Assembly: GCA_020747065.1 (NCBI GenBank) | Contig: JAGMVK010000015.1 | Location: 186,001-250,000 of the forward strand | Reading direction: 5' to 3' | DNA: 64,000 nucleotides | Source: Cadophora sp. MPI-SDFR-AT-0126 | Lineage: Eukaryota; Ascomycota; Leotiomycetes; Helotiales; Ploettnerulaceae | Part shown: piece by piece, positions 21,832 to 32,748 of the stretch | Position numbering within the stretch: position 1 is the first letter of the stretch | Layout: each line of letters starts with the position of its first letter | Program-made: the position numbers and the translations under genes | The notes under the pieces: model-generated | Told to the model about the DNA's origin: nothing | Seen by the model: only the letters and a program-made list of their open reading frames with translations | Database searches by the model: none

Positions 21832-23290
21832 CAGGTTTCTGGATCTTTGAGCTATTGGCGATGAGGTAACAATGCAACGGCTTGTGCCAAATGCGCAGAG
21901 TGGGGAATGCGGTCGTAATCATCCAAGACCTGCATATTATACCAGATTGCGGGATCCTCTACCCAATGTTCTTAGAAAATCTTGCCAGACACATTTACTT
22001 AACAGGGCTCTGATATAGGCATTGAGGTTGCAACCATTCAGCTGCTGCTGCCCAGATCCCCGCCAATGGCCGACGAGCGGGAAAGACGACATGAAGGAAG
22101 TAGGCTCGAAAGGGGACACCGAGTTGGCAATGCCGACCAACCACTTGCCGTTTACCAACGCCTCTTTCATGCGTTCTGCGCTTCAGGTACGGTGGTCCCT
22201 ATAGGCCATAGCCCAGATAACAATCAGCTGGCCTAGCCTTCGGCAGATAAGTCTGGAGCTGCGAGGCCAACACCGATCACTTGCTCCAAAGCCTTCTCCT
22301 AGCGACAGGCAGAGCCTCGCCTTGCAAGGAATGTCGACGCAGATTGCCGAACTAATACCTTAATCAAAATACCGAAAGGCTGAAAGGCAATTCAGAAATT
22401 TCTGGGGGCACCCGAGAGACCCGTAGCAATGAATAATGCAACTGAAGCAAAGTTCCCACCGCACTGGCAGGTCAACTTGCGACTCAAGAGAGAAGACAAT
22501 GTTCGAGCATCACAAATCGAGCGAAATTTTTTCTCTCGGTGAGAGAATCTGGGATACGATTGTCTCTGGCGGAGCTGCCTTTTTACAGGCTCGTTTGAGG
22601 GGTCGCATGCCGGCCGCATCTGGAGTCATCATGTGGTTCAGGTCGTACCACTCTAAAAGTGTTGTGATTGGCTATAATGCAGACATTCCACATCGTTTGG
22701 CTTGTTGACTACAGGTTTGATTTTGGCATTGTGCGAAAGTCGAGTTGGCGAGATTTGCCGTATATACTCAATACATATGTCTGTAGGCTCAATTAAGGAA
22801 GATGGCGATATGGAAAGGCTTTGAATAAGGCGTAAAAGTGATCCAAATGGTCAGAATTGGATCGGTTATCCGTACTAAGAAATCATGAGCAGAAAAGCAA
22901 AGTCTGAAAATATAGCGGAGTTGAACACAGGAGGAGAACGTACGCAGTTGCTCGAAGCTGGGAAAATCTCCGGGGTGGTGGTCAACCGGGTCCAGAAACG
23001 TGCTGACTAATAACGCCCGCCTTCTCAGCCAGTCGTCTTTCTAGATCCAGTCCTCATTTTCCATCGCGCGCTTGAGGAAGTAGAGCCATTAAAAATCTGA
23101 CCAATGCATAGCCAGGGTGACTGCCGAGGAATAGGTCTTGAAAATGAGATTCTGGTGATTGTGGTATTTTATGTTTACTCGCTTCGCTTGAACACGCTCC
23201 ATCTCGCTTGCGACTTTTGAAACTCCACCCTCCATTTCCTCGAATGTTGGTCTTCACAGCCCAGATGGCCTTCAGTATGTACTCGTATCT
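21832..23290. other. Intergenic region, no gene supported
   Basis: About 1.45 kb between the protease start and the 3' end of the sugar porter. Short frames exist on both strands but none shows a motif or splicing logic. Presumably it includes the protease promoter next to 21832. Confidence 0.45.
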
Positions 23291-25376
23291 TTAAACAGAG
23301 TTGTCTTCCAGATGATGAGACTGTCCATCCTTGTTGTCCAGTCCAGCCACTTCAGTTGTATGCTCCATGGGATGCTCCATGTCCATTTCCTCAGCCGCTT
23401 TCTTGAAGTGACGTGCAGGGATCTTCATCGCGTAGAGCCTATCGAGCTTTTCGAAAGAAATACCCTAGTGCAAACTCGTCAGTGCCAAAGGCTTTTGGAA
23501 AGCAGACAGGAGCAAGCTGAATGGAAGTTGGGCAACTGACCTTTGTTTCGGGATAGAGATACCATCCTCCAACAGCAGCAATTATTCCGGTGCCTAAGAA
23601 GATGAATCCAACCTTGCCTCCCAAGTCACCCGCATCGGGATTGATCTGAGTAGTACGTTAGACAGGAAGCCGAAAATATTAGACCGAAGACTTACCATAT
23701 ATGGGACCGTAAATTGCATAATCAAACCCCAACAAGCATTCGTGATAGTGATAAGACCTTGGGTTGCTCCACGAAGGCGCATAGTCGCGATTTCAGATGC
23801 CAATACAAACCCAGTTGCACCAATAGAAAGCTGGTAGATGAGAGCCCACACATAAATGAAGGCAACAATACCCCAGCTTGCTTGACTCTTATTCGGGACA
23901 CAACCCATGATGCCAATCAACAAGAGCATCAAACACAAAATAAACTGGGGTATGACAATCAAGAAGCGCCGGCCGTAAATCTCAGTGAGAGGAAACGCCG
24001 CCGTGCTAGCGACCAGCATCACCACGTACAGAGCAACGGAAGCGCTGAAGTAGTCCTTGATACCAATAAGCTCCAGAAAGTAGGTGGCATATCCAATGAC
24101 GAAAGTGGCTCCGATCATCTGCTGAGCACTGGCAGCGAAGATGGCAGTGAATGTGCGCTTGCGGTTGGTAGCACGGAAGCATTCGGCTTCAGCATCGATG
24201 TTGATGCCCAAGAATGTGCGGTCTCGTTTTGCGTCGATGTTTCCTTGAATCTCCCTCGTGAATTGGACTTCAGCCCGCATTCGATGTAGCTCCATGTCGT
24301 AGAACTCTGGCTCTTTGAAGCCGTGGATGCGTTGGAGTGACTTTTTTGCGTCGTCTTCTCGTCCTTGTCGTAGGAGCCAGTAAGGGGATTCGGGGAAGAA
24401 TGGCCACACGGACGTCAGAATAACTGGAAAGAATTGTGTTAGTAGGAGCTTGGGTTGGTTTGAAATTGCTAGATACGTACGCGGAAAGATATACATGGCA
24501 ACCACTGGCATCCACCATTGCCTAGAAAGGCGTCAGCATGATCTTTTTATCTCAACAGCGAAGTCATTTACCATTTGCCCTCAATGTCACTACTTCCTTT
24601 GGATACAACGACGCTATCAGTTGTCAGTATTTCTTGTTCAATTTGATATCTAGGAGACGTACATGGCAAATTGTCCGAAAACGATACTCGTGTTGAAGAA
24701 ACAGAGGAAGAAGCCACGCAGCTCCGGGCGGCAAGTCTCGCCAATCCAAAGAGGAGATATCGTAAACATCATACCGATAGCAATACCTAGAAAATGTTTT
24801 AGTCCAGGACTTTGAGGAATTGGAGTCAACTGTGCGAAAGTGACATACCGTTGACGCCACGGCCTGCAAGATGCATCCGCCAATCCGGTGCCAACTGCTG
24901 GAGCAGAATTCCAGCGGTGGAAATGAACGATGCCACAAGAATTCCCCATTTACGGCCAAACTTCTCTAGCAGAGGAGCGAATATGAAGGTTGCCACAACC
25001 TCACAGGCCGGTGCGATGGAGTTCCAAGCAGAGAGGTAGTGGGCGGGAATTAGATACGAGCCATCTGGCTGAAGACGACCAAATTTCTGTCGAAATGCAG
25101 GCAGCGCGGCTAGCTGACCTCCAGCGACAATATCGAATCCTTGCATTATCACACCGCTGGAAATCCAGAGGGCTTGAATAGAGTCAGCGATGGAACTTTG
25201 AGGAGAATGGAGTAGTCGATAACATACCCCAGAGGGCAAATCTCGTTTGCGTCTTGAGAATCTTCCATTTGTGGTCGGGATTGACGACCGAGTAGTCGAC
25301 TCTGGAAGTCCAATATATTAGCAGATGCCGAAGGGATTACCAGCGTACTTTAGACATACCCATTGATCGTAGACAT
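23291..25376 (-). CDS. MFS sugar porter (nine exons)
   Basis: Minus-strand exons 25376-25360, 25301-25228, 25172-24849, 24786-24663, 24613-24572, 24521-24481, 24423-23696, 23645-23541 and 23464-23291 keep phase at every junction and give 542 residues. Sugar-porter signatures are all present: [10 protein letters not shown] in helix 1, the loop motif [40 protein letters not shown], and the terminal YPETKG motif. The pattern of many introns and the N-terminus resemble lactose/maltose-type fungal permeases, so an oligosaccharide substrate is plausible. It is transcribed divergently from the GH32 gene, across a promoter with four TCGCGGA sites. The substrate is inferred from the neighbours to be sucrose or fructo-oligosaccharide. 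Confidence 0.9.
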
Positions 25377-26263
25377 TGTGAAAGCAAGTCTGCTCTGCTC
25401 TGCTCGGTTGCCAAAGATCTAAAGATCAGACGATTAATTGAAGAAAGTAAGCAAGGCGCCGAATGTTTGTGATGAAGATTGTGATATTGCAGATGATGTT
25501 GGACCCAAGGTGAAGAGACATCGAGTCATTTATAGACTGCGTGGTATCAGGTTGACTTCCATTAGAAGACTTGCTGGGACAAAATGAGGCACCCCACAAA
25601 TCCCGGGGCAGGTTCCCCAGACTGAGCACAGAAGATGGGGTAACCTAGAAAGTTTTCTGGGACGAACTGCGGAGATTCTAGACCTGGTTGTTCTTCGAAT
25701 CAAATGGTCCATTCATACGCGGCACAACAAATGATAGAAACTCGCGATTGGTGTAAGTTTCGCGGACTCTGAATCATCATTCCGCTTGGGGTCGCGGAGG
25801 TCGTTCCTACAACCGAGAAGGACCGGCCAACTGTAGCGTCGCGGAACCGAATTGTTACTCCGCGATGCCAAGATGGTTCGACTCACAGCCTACGTGCACT
25901 ACAAATGTGAAAAAATTGATTCCGGCTACGATGGTCGTTTGGGGTCATTTGGGGTTTGCACCTAAAGAAATGACCTCGTTTGACCAGGCTTGGTCAAATC
26001 GTGAACTATCCAGACTCCAGCAGCTGCGGTCACACAATCATGGATGGCTGTCCGGGCGCAAACACTATCAAAAATTATGTTTCTTGTTTGAGATGACCCC
26101 TTATATCGATTTGCGAGACGATCTTGGCGAAGGAAACCAGCACAAAGTTTACGAACCCGTCAACTGCATGTCTTTATTTAAGATTCGCTAATGACCCCCA
26201 GTCTCTTTTCGAAGAAGGCCTTGAAATCGTGTTAATGAGTTAACCTTCTGACCGACACGAACT
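25377..26263. promoter_or_regulatory. Divergent promoter with clustered TCGCGGA sites
   Basis: The region separates the sugar porter (-) from the GH32 gene (+). The heptamer TCGCGGA occurs at 25760-25766, 25792-25798 and 25839-25845, and inverted (TCCGCGA) at 25859-25865: four copies in 106 bases. The same motif is clustered in the other divergent promoter of this gene block. An open frame at 25865-26191 (+) begins inside the site cluster and shows nothing recognisable, so I do not call it a gene. Confidence 0.65.
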
Positions 26264-28153
26264 ATGACTTCTCCGAACTTGACGAAGCAGGAGTTCCTGA
26301 AATCCTCAAATCCACGACCTCTGGTGCATTTCACGACATCGACCTGGATCAATGATCCATGTGCTCCTGGGTATGATCCACAAACGGGAACATATCATCT
26401 CTTCTACCAATGTTAGTGTCCTTTGACAAGCAGCAAATTTCAGATCACGACAGCAGACTGACAAACAAAATCAGGCAATCCAGATGATTGCGCGTGGGGC
26501 AATATGTCCTGGGGACATTTGACCTCTAAAGATCTTTTGAACTGGACTCGCAGCCATGCTCAACCGGTACTGAAGCCCGACAAGGATTACGATAAGGATG
26601 GTGTGTTTACTGGATGTTTTGTTCCAATCGAAAGCCAGGGACAACAACTCACCGTGATCTATTCATCGATCCGAAATCTGCCGTTCTTTTGGTACACCCC
26701 TCCATATCCACGCGGTGCGGCTGGTATAGCTATTGCGACATCTGAAGACAGTGGCATGACCTGGAACAAATCGGCATGCAATCCAATTTTGTCGGAAGAG
26801 CCATCTGGTGCTGTGGTAACTGGCTTTCGTGACCCATTTCTGGCACGCTGTCCGGCGGTCGACCGATTACGGAAACAAAGTCAAGATGTTTTCTACGGGT
26901 TGGTCTCAGGAGGCATCGCAAGCTCAGGTCCAACTGCATTTCTATATGAGATCCAACCCAACGATCTTATGACTTGGAAATACCTAGGACCCTTGGTTGA
27001 TCTGGAGCCGAGGTTCCAGCCTTCGAAGAAATGGAGTGGAAACTATGGGGTCAATTGGGAATGCACAAATTTCCTCATACTTCAGGCTGGATCCGTCTCA
27101 AGGAACTTTCTGATAATGGGAGCTGAGGGCGACATTGAACGCGACCATGTAAAGAGCTATCCACTTCCACCCTCACTTCCTTCACGCACAGTCAGAACCC
27201 AAATGTGGATGTCTGGGCATGTAGTAGGAAGTGAAAGCGGTGTCAAGTTTCAGTACCAGTCCGGTGGCTACATGGACAACGGCTCATATTACGCGGCAAA
27301 CTCATTCTACGATCCTCGTTCGGGTCGCCAAATTGTTCATGGATGGATTCCTGAGGAGGATATTCCACTCGAGCGTGCTCGGCACAAAGGCTGGAACGGA
27401 GCATTGGCTATTCCACGTGAGGTGTTCCTCCTCACGATACCATCAGTCATAAAAGCACTACATAGCCCCCTCTCGGAAATCTGTTGCATCGAGCTTGAAC
27501 CACAACCGAACGGCTCGACAAACCTACAGACTTTGGGAGTTCGACCGATCGCCGAGACAGAATCCTGGCGTAGGAATTGTCTTCAACATCATCTCACGAG
27601 TGGGCCAATATCACTCCCTCGATCAAATGTCCAGAACCGCGAAATATTTTCAACGATGACACCGAGCTGGGAGCTAGAAGCCGTAATTGCATTCCAACCA
27701 GAATGCGAGTCTGCTGGGTTCCACATAAGGCACAATACAAACCTTTCCATCCGTACGACCATCATTTTCTCCCTGGTGAACGAAACAATCACTGTCGAGA
27801 GAGGAGCTTCTACAACTTCTTCTGTCATTAACAAGTGTGATGAATCCGGGCCATTCACACTTTTCACGACTTCAAGATCCCTCGATATGGATCATATCTT
27901 GCCGAGCGAAACAATGCTGGAGAAGCTACATCTCAGCTTAATTTCGGACGGACACGTGCTTGAAGTCTTCGCCAACGATCGCTTTGCCCTGGCAACCATG
28001 GTGTACTCTGATCAATATGACGTCTCTCACGGTGGGATCACTGCGTTTGCGACTGGACCCAACGACAGCGCAAGGTTTGAGAGTGTCACGGTATGGGACG
28101 GTTTGAACGGAATGAAAACAGCTTTCTTCAATGAGTACGATCTCAAGAATTAG
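26264..28153 (+). CDS. GH32 beta-fructosidase, no signal peptide
   Basis: Exons 26264-26411 and 26475-28153 are in phase and give 608 residues. The three catalytic motifs of glycoside hydrolase family 32 are visible: the nucleophile Asp31 in WINDP, the stabiliser Asp169 in FRDP, and the acid/base Glu245 in the WEC motif. The five-bladed propeller region is followed by a C-terminal beta-sandwich from about residue 400 (LEVFAND near the end). The N-terminus is polar with no signal peptide, so the enzyme is predicted to be intracellular. It would hydrolyse imported sucrose, inulin-type or levan-type oligosaccharides, releasing fructose. It is divergent from the sugar porter and convergent with the Zn2Cys6 regulator. 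Confidence 0.92.
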
Positions 28154-28302
28154 ATTAGGACTATTGCAAAGATTTGATAATCTCGATGCGCACAGGACAC
28201 TTTGTGAAAGCATCATTCTTGAGCGACAGAAAGCAACCATTAAATTATTTATCCCTTACGGCTGTTGTGCTCCTGTGCATGTACTTCTCGAGCTACTTTT
28301 CG

Positions 28303-30396
28303 TCACGTCTGATCGGTGGCATTGTATTGTCCATTGAGTATGGCATTCTCCTCCTCCACTCTTTGTTCCAAAGTATTGGCAAGTAGTGTCAAAGACGGGC
28401 TTATCACTGTCATGGAACGACTAACGCTGCTCGTCAAGGCAAAACACTGTCTCAGCCTGTTGCTATCCACGGACTGTGCCAGACCCGAGACAGCGGTACC
28501 CTTCATTGCTGCCAGTGTCGTCATAAATATGCTGGCAAAAATTGTCCACCTGTTGACTATACATTCGCGGAACGCAGCCAAAATGCTGGGGATCAACTGA
28601 ATGTATGCAGTGAAAAATCTTTGGCAATGATCTTGAAGTTGGTACGTGACGGCTCCACCTTCGGTCGCCTGATACACTGCAGGCCAGTATATCGAGATCT
28701 TGCAGCAGTAATATTGAACCCGTAGGAAATTGCTGAGCGGACAGGTCGAAGAGAGAAAGCTATTAGAAGCCAGATCACTCATATCTTGAACCAAGTCGTC
28801 ATCCATCCTGAATCTGATGATATCTGGAAGATACTCGTACCACTCGTTCAGTTGGAGTTCGAGCTCGAGGGCAATACTGGGTGCGTAAGTCAAATTCCCT
28901 GCCTCTGTCCTACGAATGGCTGTGTTACATCTATGAAGCATACGTCTCATAGCTATCTCGGCCAGGAAATAGGACTGCACTTTGTCGCTGCCCAGACTCA
29001 CTACCGACATCACGCTAGCAGGCGATGTGGAAGCATTCATAGGTGACCAGACATCTTGATCGAAATGCCACGTCCGACGGCTGTCTGGAAGTGGCATTGA
29101 GTCGTCTAAAGTCCAGATTCCACTACTAGCGACATCAAATTGTACGCTGAGCTCACTGTTTGAACGGTCAATGTACGGAATCTGATATGCATCGAGAAAT
29201 GTTTTTCGAACCTCTCAAGCAATAGAACCACCCAGTATGCTCGCTTCAAACGTTCGTGAGTCTCACTGTCATTTTCGTCCAGCCTATTGTTAATAGGTCA
29301 TTCGCGATCCCCGGAGTACCAGAGGGAATGCTTACTGTCGAAACATATTTTGAATTTTGGATGAAGCGATCACGCAGTAATCATGGGCATGGCATGGCCT
29401 CGAAAGACAGCAATAGTATATACTGAGTAGTATCAGGCTCTGAACACTTTCAAGGCTTTCGTCGGTAAGGATGATCGGCAGTGATACCAACGCAGCCTCA
29501 AGGTAGGGGACATGCGCGAGTTCTGTCTGAGTTACATCCGACGATGGAGCAGACTGAGCCACAAGGCCGATTGTCATAACCAAAAGTGTTACGCATGTCT
29601 CAGGGGACGGTGATAGAGGTCCTGATATTATTCGGAAGTACTGATCTGAAAAGTCTGGCCGGAAGATCGGATACCAGACATGAACATGTTCAGAGAAGGA
29701 TGCCAAAGCTCTGAAAAGGACGCCGATACCATTAGCAATCTTTCTGCGGACTCGTTGTATTATGCGCTGACTTACGATAAAGCTTGCTGATGAGCTACCA
29801 TGTATAGCCTTGAAGTGAGCGCTCCGGGTCTCGGCAATGCCTCTCTTTCGAGTCGGACCAACTCTCGGGCGTAGCCGTCACCAAGACCCAAGATGCTCAT
29901 CACACGCTGGGTTCCGAGAAGTTTGAAGGGCGACTTCTCTTCTTCATTGATGTCGTGCTGCTTTGCTGGGATAAAGCCGCTTGTCTGTTGATACTGGTGT
30001 GATGGCTGGCGTAAGATTTCGTTCATACAATCGAGACGATTGTTGATCTCCTCCAGCTTGCGCTCGATACTAAGACGTATTCAGCCAGCCTGCCTCTAAG
30101 CGGATCACTGACACCGAGTAAATCGACAATCCAAGATTTGTCGGGTAAGAAATGGAGCAATCTCACCCGGTAGTTTGGGAAGGGGGCTCTTCCTCGTACT
30201 CGCAGTCGAGATTCCGCGAGCGACAAAAGGAACAAGTTGGTCTTTGACGGCCACAACGGGTCCTTCGCGATCGGCAAGTGTTGCAAGAGATTGGTCTGTT
30301 CCTCTTTTTCTTCGTGGACGCTGGGGCCGGTAGCGGGGAAACCGACCTACTGGGACTGACAGGGGACCCATTGAGGAGGGGAAGTGGACTCTGCAT
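28303..30396 (-). CDS. Zn2Cys6 transcription factor of the fructosidase cluster, apparent frameshift
   Basis: Minus-strand exons 30396-30167, 30069-29776, 29710-29336 and 29283-28303. The N-terminus carries C-NT-C-RSRRTR-C-GRQRPT-C-SF-C-RSRNLD-C, then a coiled linker (IERKLEEINNRL). Exon 3 gives an HVWYPIFRP region typical of the fungal_trans domain. In exon 4 the frame RAYWVVLLLE must shift by one base near 29211-29219 (plus-strand CCTCTCAAG) to reach FLDAYQIPYID and the long downstream frame ending at 28303. No intron of acceptable size resolves this; one missing base would. It sits between the GH32 gene and, divergently, the GH172 gene, and is the obvious candidate regulator of both. The shift could be a sequencing error or real inactivation. 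Confidence 0.75.
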
Positions 30397-31249
30397 AGTC
30401 TACTGTATCTGCTTGTGAGAGTGCCACAGCCAACAAGAATCAGTCTGCCGTAAGAAGAGGATGAAGGTCTATCGCGGAGATAAATCTCTACCACGATGGG
30501 ATTTGAGGGGTGGCGGCGATGACAAGCGAGGAACAGTCGCGGAGCAATCTGACTTCTCCGCGAAAGTGGGCGTGAGCTGTCGCGTGATCGAGGAAAGAGG
30601 GGATGCGCTGAGTGGGGCAGGCGGCACAGGACTGGAGAAAATGAGGGGAATGGCTTTGATAATACGTGTGAAGACAAGTTCTTTTACTCGCTGCCAGTGT
30701 ATAGCACCACTTATTGTCAGCTTGTATCGCAGTTCAATTGGCTGTAAAGCGTAATCATCGTGACATTCCGCGAAATAGGATTGATTGTGGAGCAGGAGAA
30801 GCCTGATCACTTACATTCCTTTACTGTACCTCAATTTCTTTCACTTAGCTCTTGTCAAATCGCAGCGCAAAGCGCGTTCGAGCAATGACCTGCCCCGAAC
30901 CAAGTGGATGCAGGGACCGCGGAGTGCGATGGACCTGGTGGCCCTGATCTTGGCGCAGATCTCCTCGCATCTCAAAGCGTATGTACTCTGGTTTTCCTGT
31001 ATCTTTGAGAAAATTGGACCGTAAAGTTCTGTCGGAGTACACACTATAATAACTTCCCACTGTCCGCTCTCATCAAGATCTCTTCTCGCATTTCGACATA
31101 CTCTTTCCAAATTTCAGCTGAGTTCTTTCACTATCAGACTCTACATTTGTACTCCTGAGGTTCGAATCTGACTCCTCGCCACCGTCTTCGTCTACTTCAC
31201 GCTTCACGAAAATCCGCATCCGTATACTCAATTCTCAAAAGGCCCAAGC
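30397..31249. promoter_or_regulatory. Divergent promoter with clustered TCGCGGA sites
   Basis: Lies between the Zn2Cys6 regulator (-) and the GH172 gene (+). TCGCGGA occurs at 30472-30478 and 30537-30543, and in the inverted form at 30557-30563 and 30767-30773. The 30537/30557 pair is an inverted repeat with centres 20 bases apart. A one-mismatch CCGCGGA lies near 30917. Sites close to the regulator's own start suggest autoregulation. Confidence 0.6.
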
Positions 31250-32748
31250 ATGTCTGGTTCATCCTTCCTAGACGGCGACCTGATGTCCGCAGCTGCTCAG
31301 CGCAAGACTGCCCGTACAGCGCGGATCTCCAGCTGGGATCAGTCTGGATTGAATGAAGATGCCTTCGTTGTTCTGCCAGGTGAGACAGCTGTCTTAGCCG
31401 ATATCGAAGGTCCAGGCAAGCTCACACATTTGTGGTTTGTGCAAACGTGCCGCCGCATCCTTGTAAGTTGCTAGGAGACCCAGTCCCACCCTTCTGGATC
31501 AATTGTCTCGGGTTTCTTCGCCTGAAAAGCGCTTCCGAGACAAATCAATTTGAATACTTGCTGATGTCAGTAACGTCGTAGGGACCAGGTCTCATCCCCT
31601 ACTCGAAATCTGGCGTTGCTATGATGGAAATTCACAATGCACTGGGTTTGAACTATGAAGACAGTGATCCCGATTACTATCGCAAAGTAATTATCAAGAT
31701 GTTCTGGGATGACTCGGAGACCCCAAATGTGATCGCTCCGATTGGCGATTTCTTTTGCTTGGGCCACTCTATGGCAGCAAACTTCCAGTCAATGCCATTC
31801 ACCGTTTCCGTCAAGCCATCGGAAGAGAAGAAGTTTGGCGGTGCTGCAGCTTTCAATTGCTATCTTCCAATGCCCTTCAACAAGCGTGCTCGGATCGAGA
31901 TAGAGAACCAGGGCGAGGATGCATATTTCCAGTACTTCTACATCGATTACGAGCTTCGCCCCAGCCCCTTCGACCCGTCTGAAATTCTCTATTTTCACGC
32001 TCACTGGCGACGAGAAAACCCAACCAACGGCTGGGCACCAGACAACATGCAAACTAACAGTTTGGAGACTCAAGTTCCTAATCTTGATGGAAAGAATAAC
32101 TACACCATCCTCGAGACCACCGGATCCGGGACATACATAGGGTGCAACCACTCGGTGCTTCATCACCAAGGAACGTGGTGGGGCGAGGGAGATGACATGA
32201 TCTTCATCGACGACGATAAGTGGCCTCCAAGTATGCATGGGACAGGTGGAGAAGACTACTTCACTCAGGGTTGGGGCATGCAGAAGAATGCCTACCCATT
32301 CTGCGGTACTATCATCCACGAAGAAGATGTTCCAGGATACCAGGTCTCCTACCGATGGCATCTTCCAGATCCAGTTCGTTTTAATTCCAAGATTAAGGTC
32401 ACGCTGGAACATGGACACGCGAACCATCTGCGTGATGACTGGTCAACCACCGCGTATTGGTATCAGACATTGCCCGCCCCAAAATTGGCCATACCGCCTG
32501 TGGCAGACCGACTCCCGAATCGTCCTCAAGTCAAGCCGCCACCATCTTATGACGGAAAATCAGGTGCAAATGTCTTGACTGACCTCCAGAAGAAGAATAT
32601 TCAACAGCGAGATGACCGGATGAAGGAATTTGTGGATGATCGGAACAAGTGGTTGGAGAGGAGAGCTGCTGCAAGCAGAGAGAGGGCTCGAAACAACGTC
32701 GAAATTGCGAGGGATATCAGAACGCGTTTTATGAACAGCTTGAAGTGA
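31250..32748 (+). CDS. GH172 (DUF2961) alpha-fructofuranosidase-family protein
   Basis: Exons 31250-31462 and 31582-32748 are in phase and give 459 residues. It matches DUF2961, now glycoside hydrolase family 172: an N-terminal ADIEGPGKLTHLWF strand, MFWDDSETPNV, the IGDFFCLGH motif, WWGEGDDMIFID (Glu273) and the signature GTGGEDYF (Glu295). In the characterised bacterial members, which act on alpha-D-fructofuranosyl or alpha-D-arabinofuranosyl linkages and difructose anhydrides, the two catalytic glutamates sit in these two motifs. The last 70 residues are charged and helical, beyond the core fold. No signal peptide. The GH32 and regulator genes next door argue for a fructan-related substrate. 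Confidence 0.88.

Noticed and set aside
25865..26191. Open frame of 108 codons between porter and GH32
   Set aside because: Begins within the operator-like site cluster, lacks recognisable features or splice logic, and sits in a divergent promoter.
31150..31180. GGTTCGAATC, a tRNA T-loop-like string
   Set aside because: The flanking stem does not pair and no anticodon or acceptor arm is found at the right distance; it lies in the GH172 leader.
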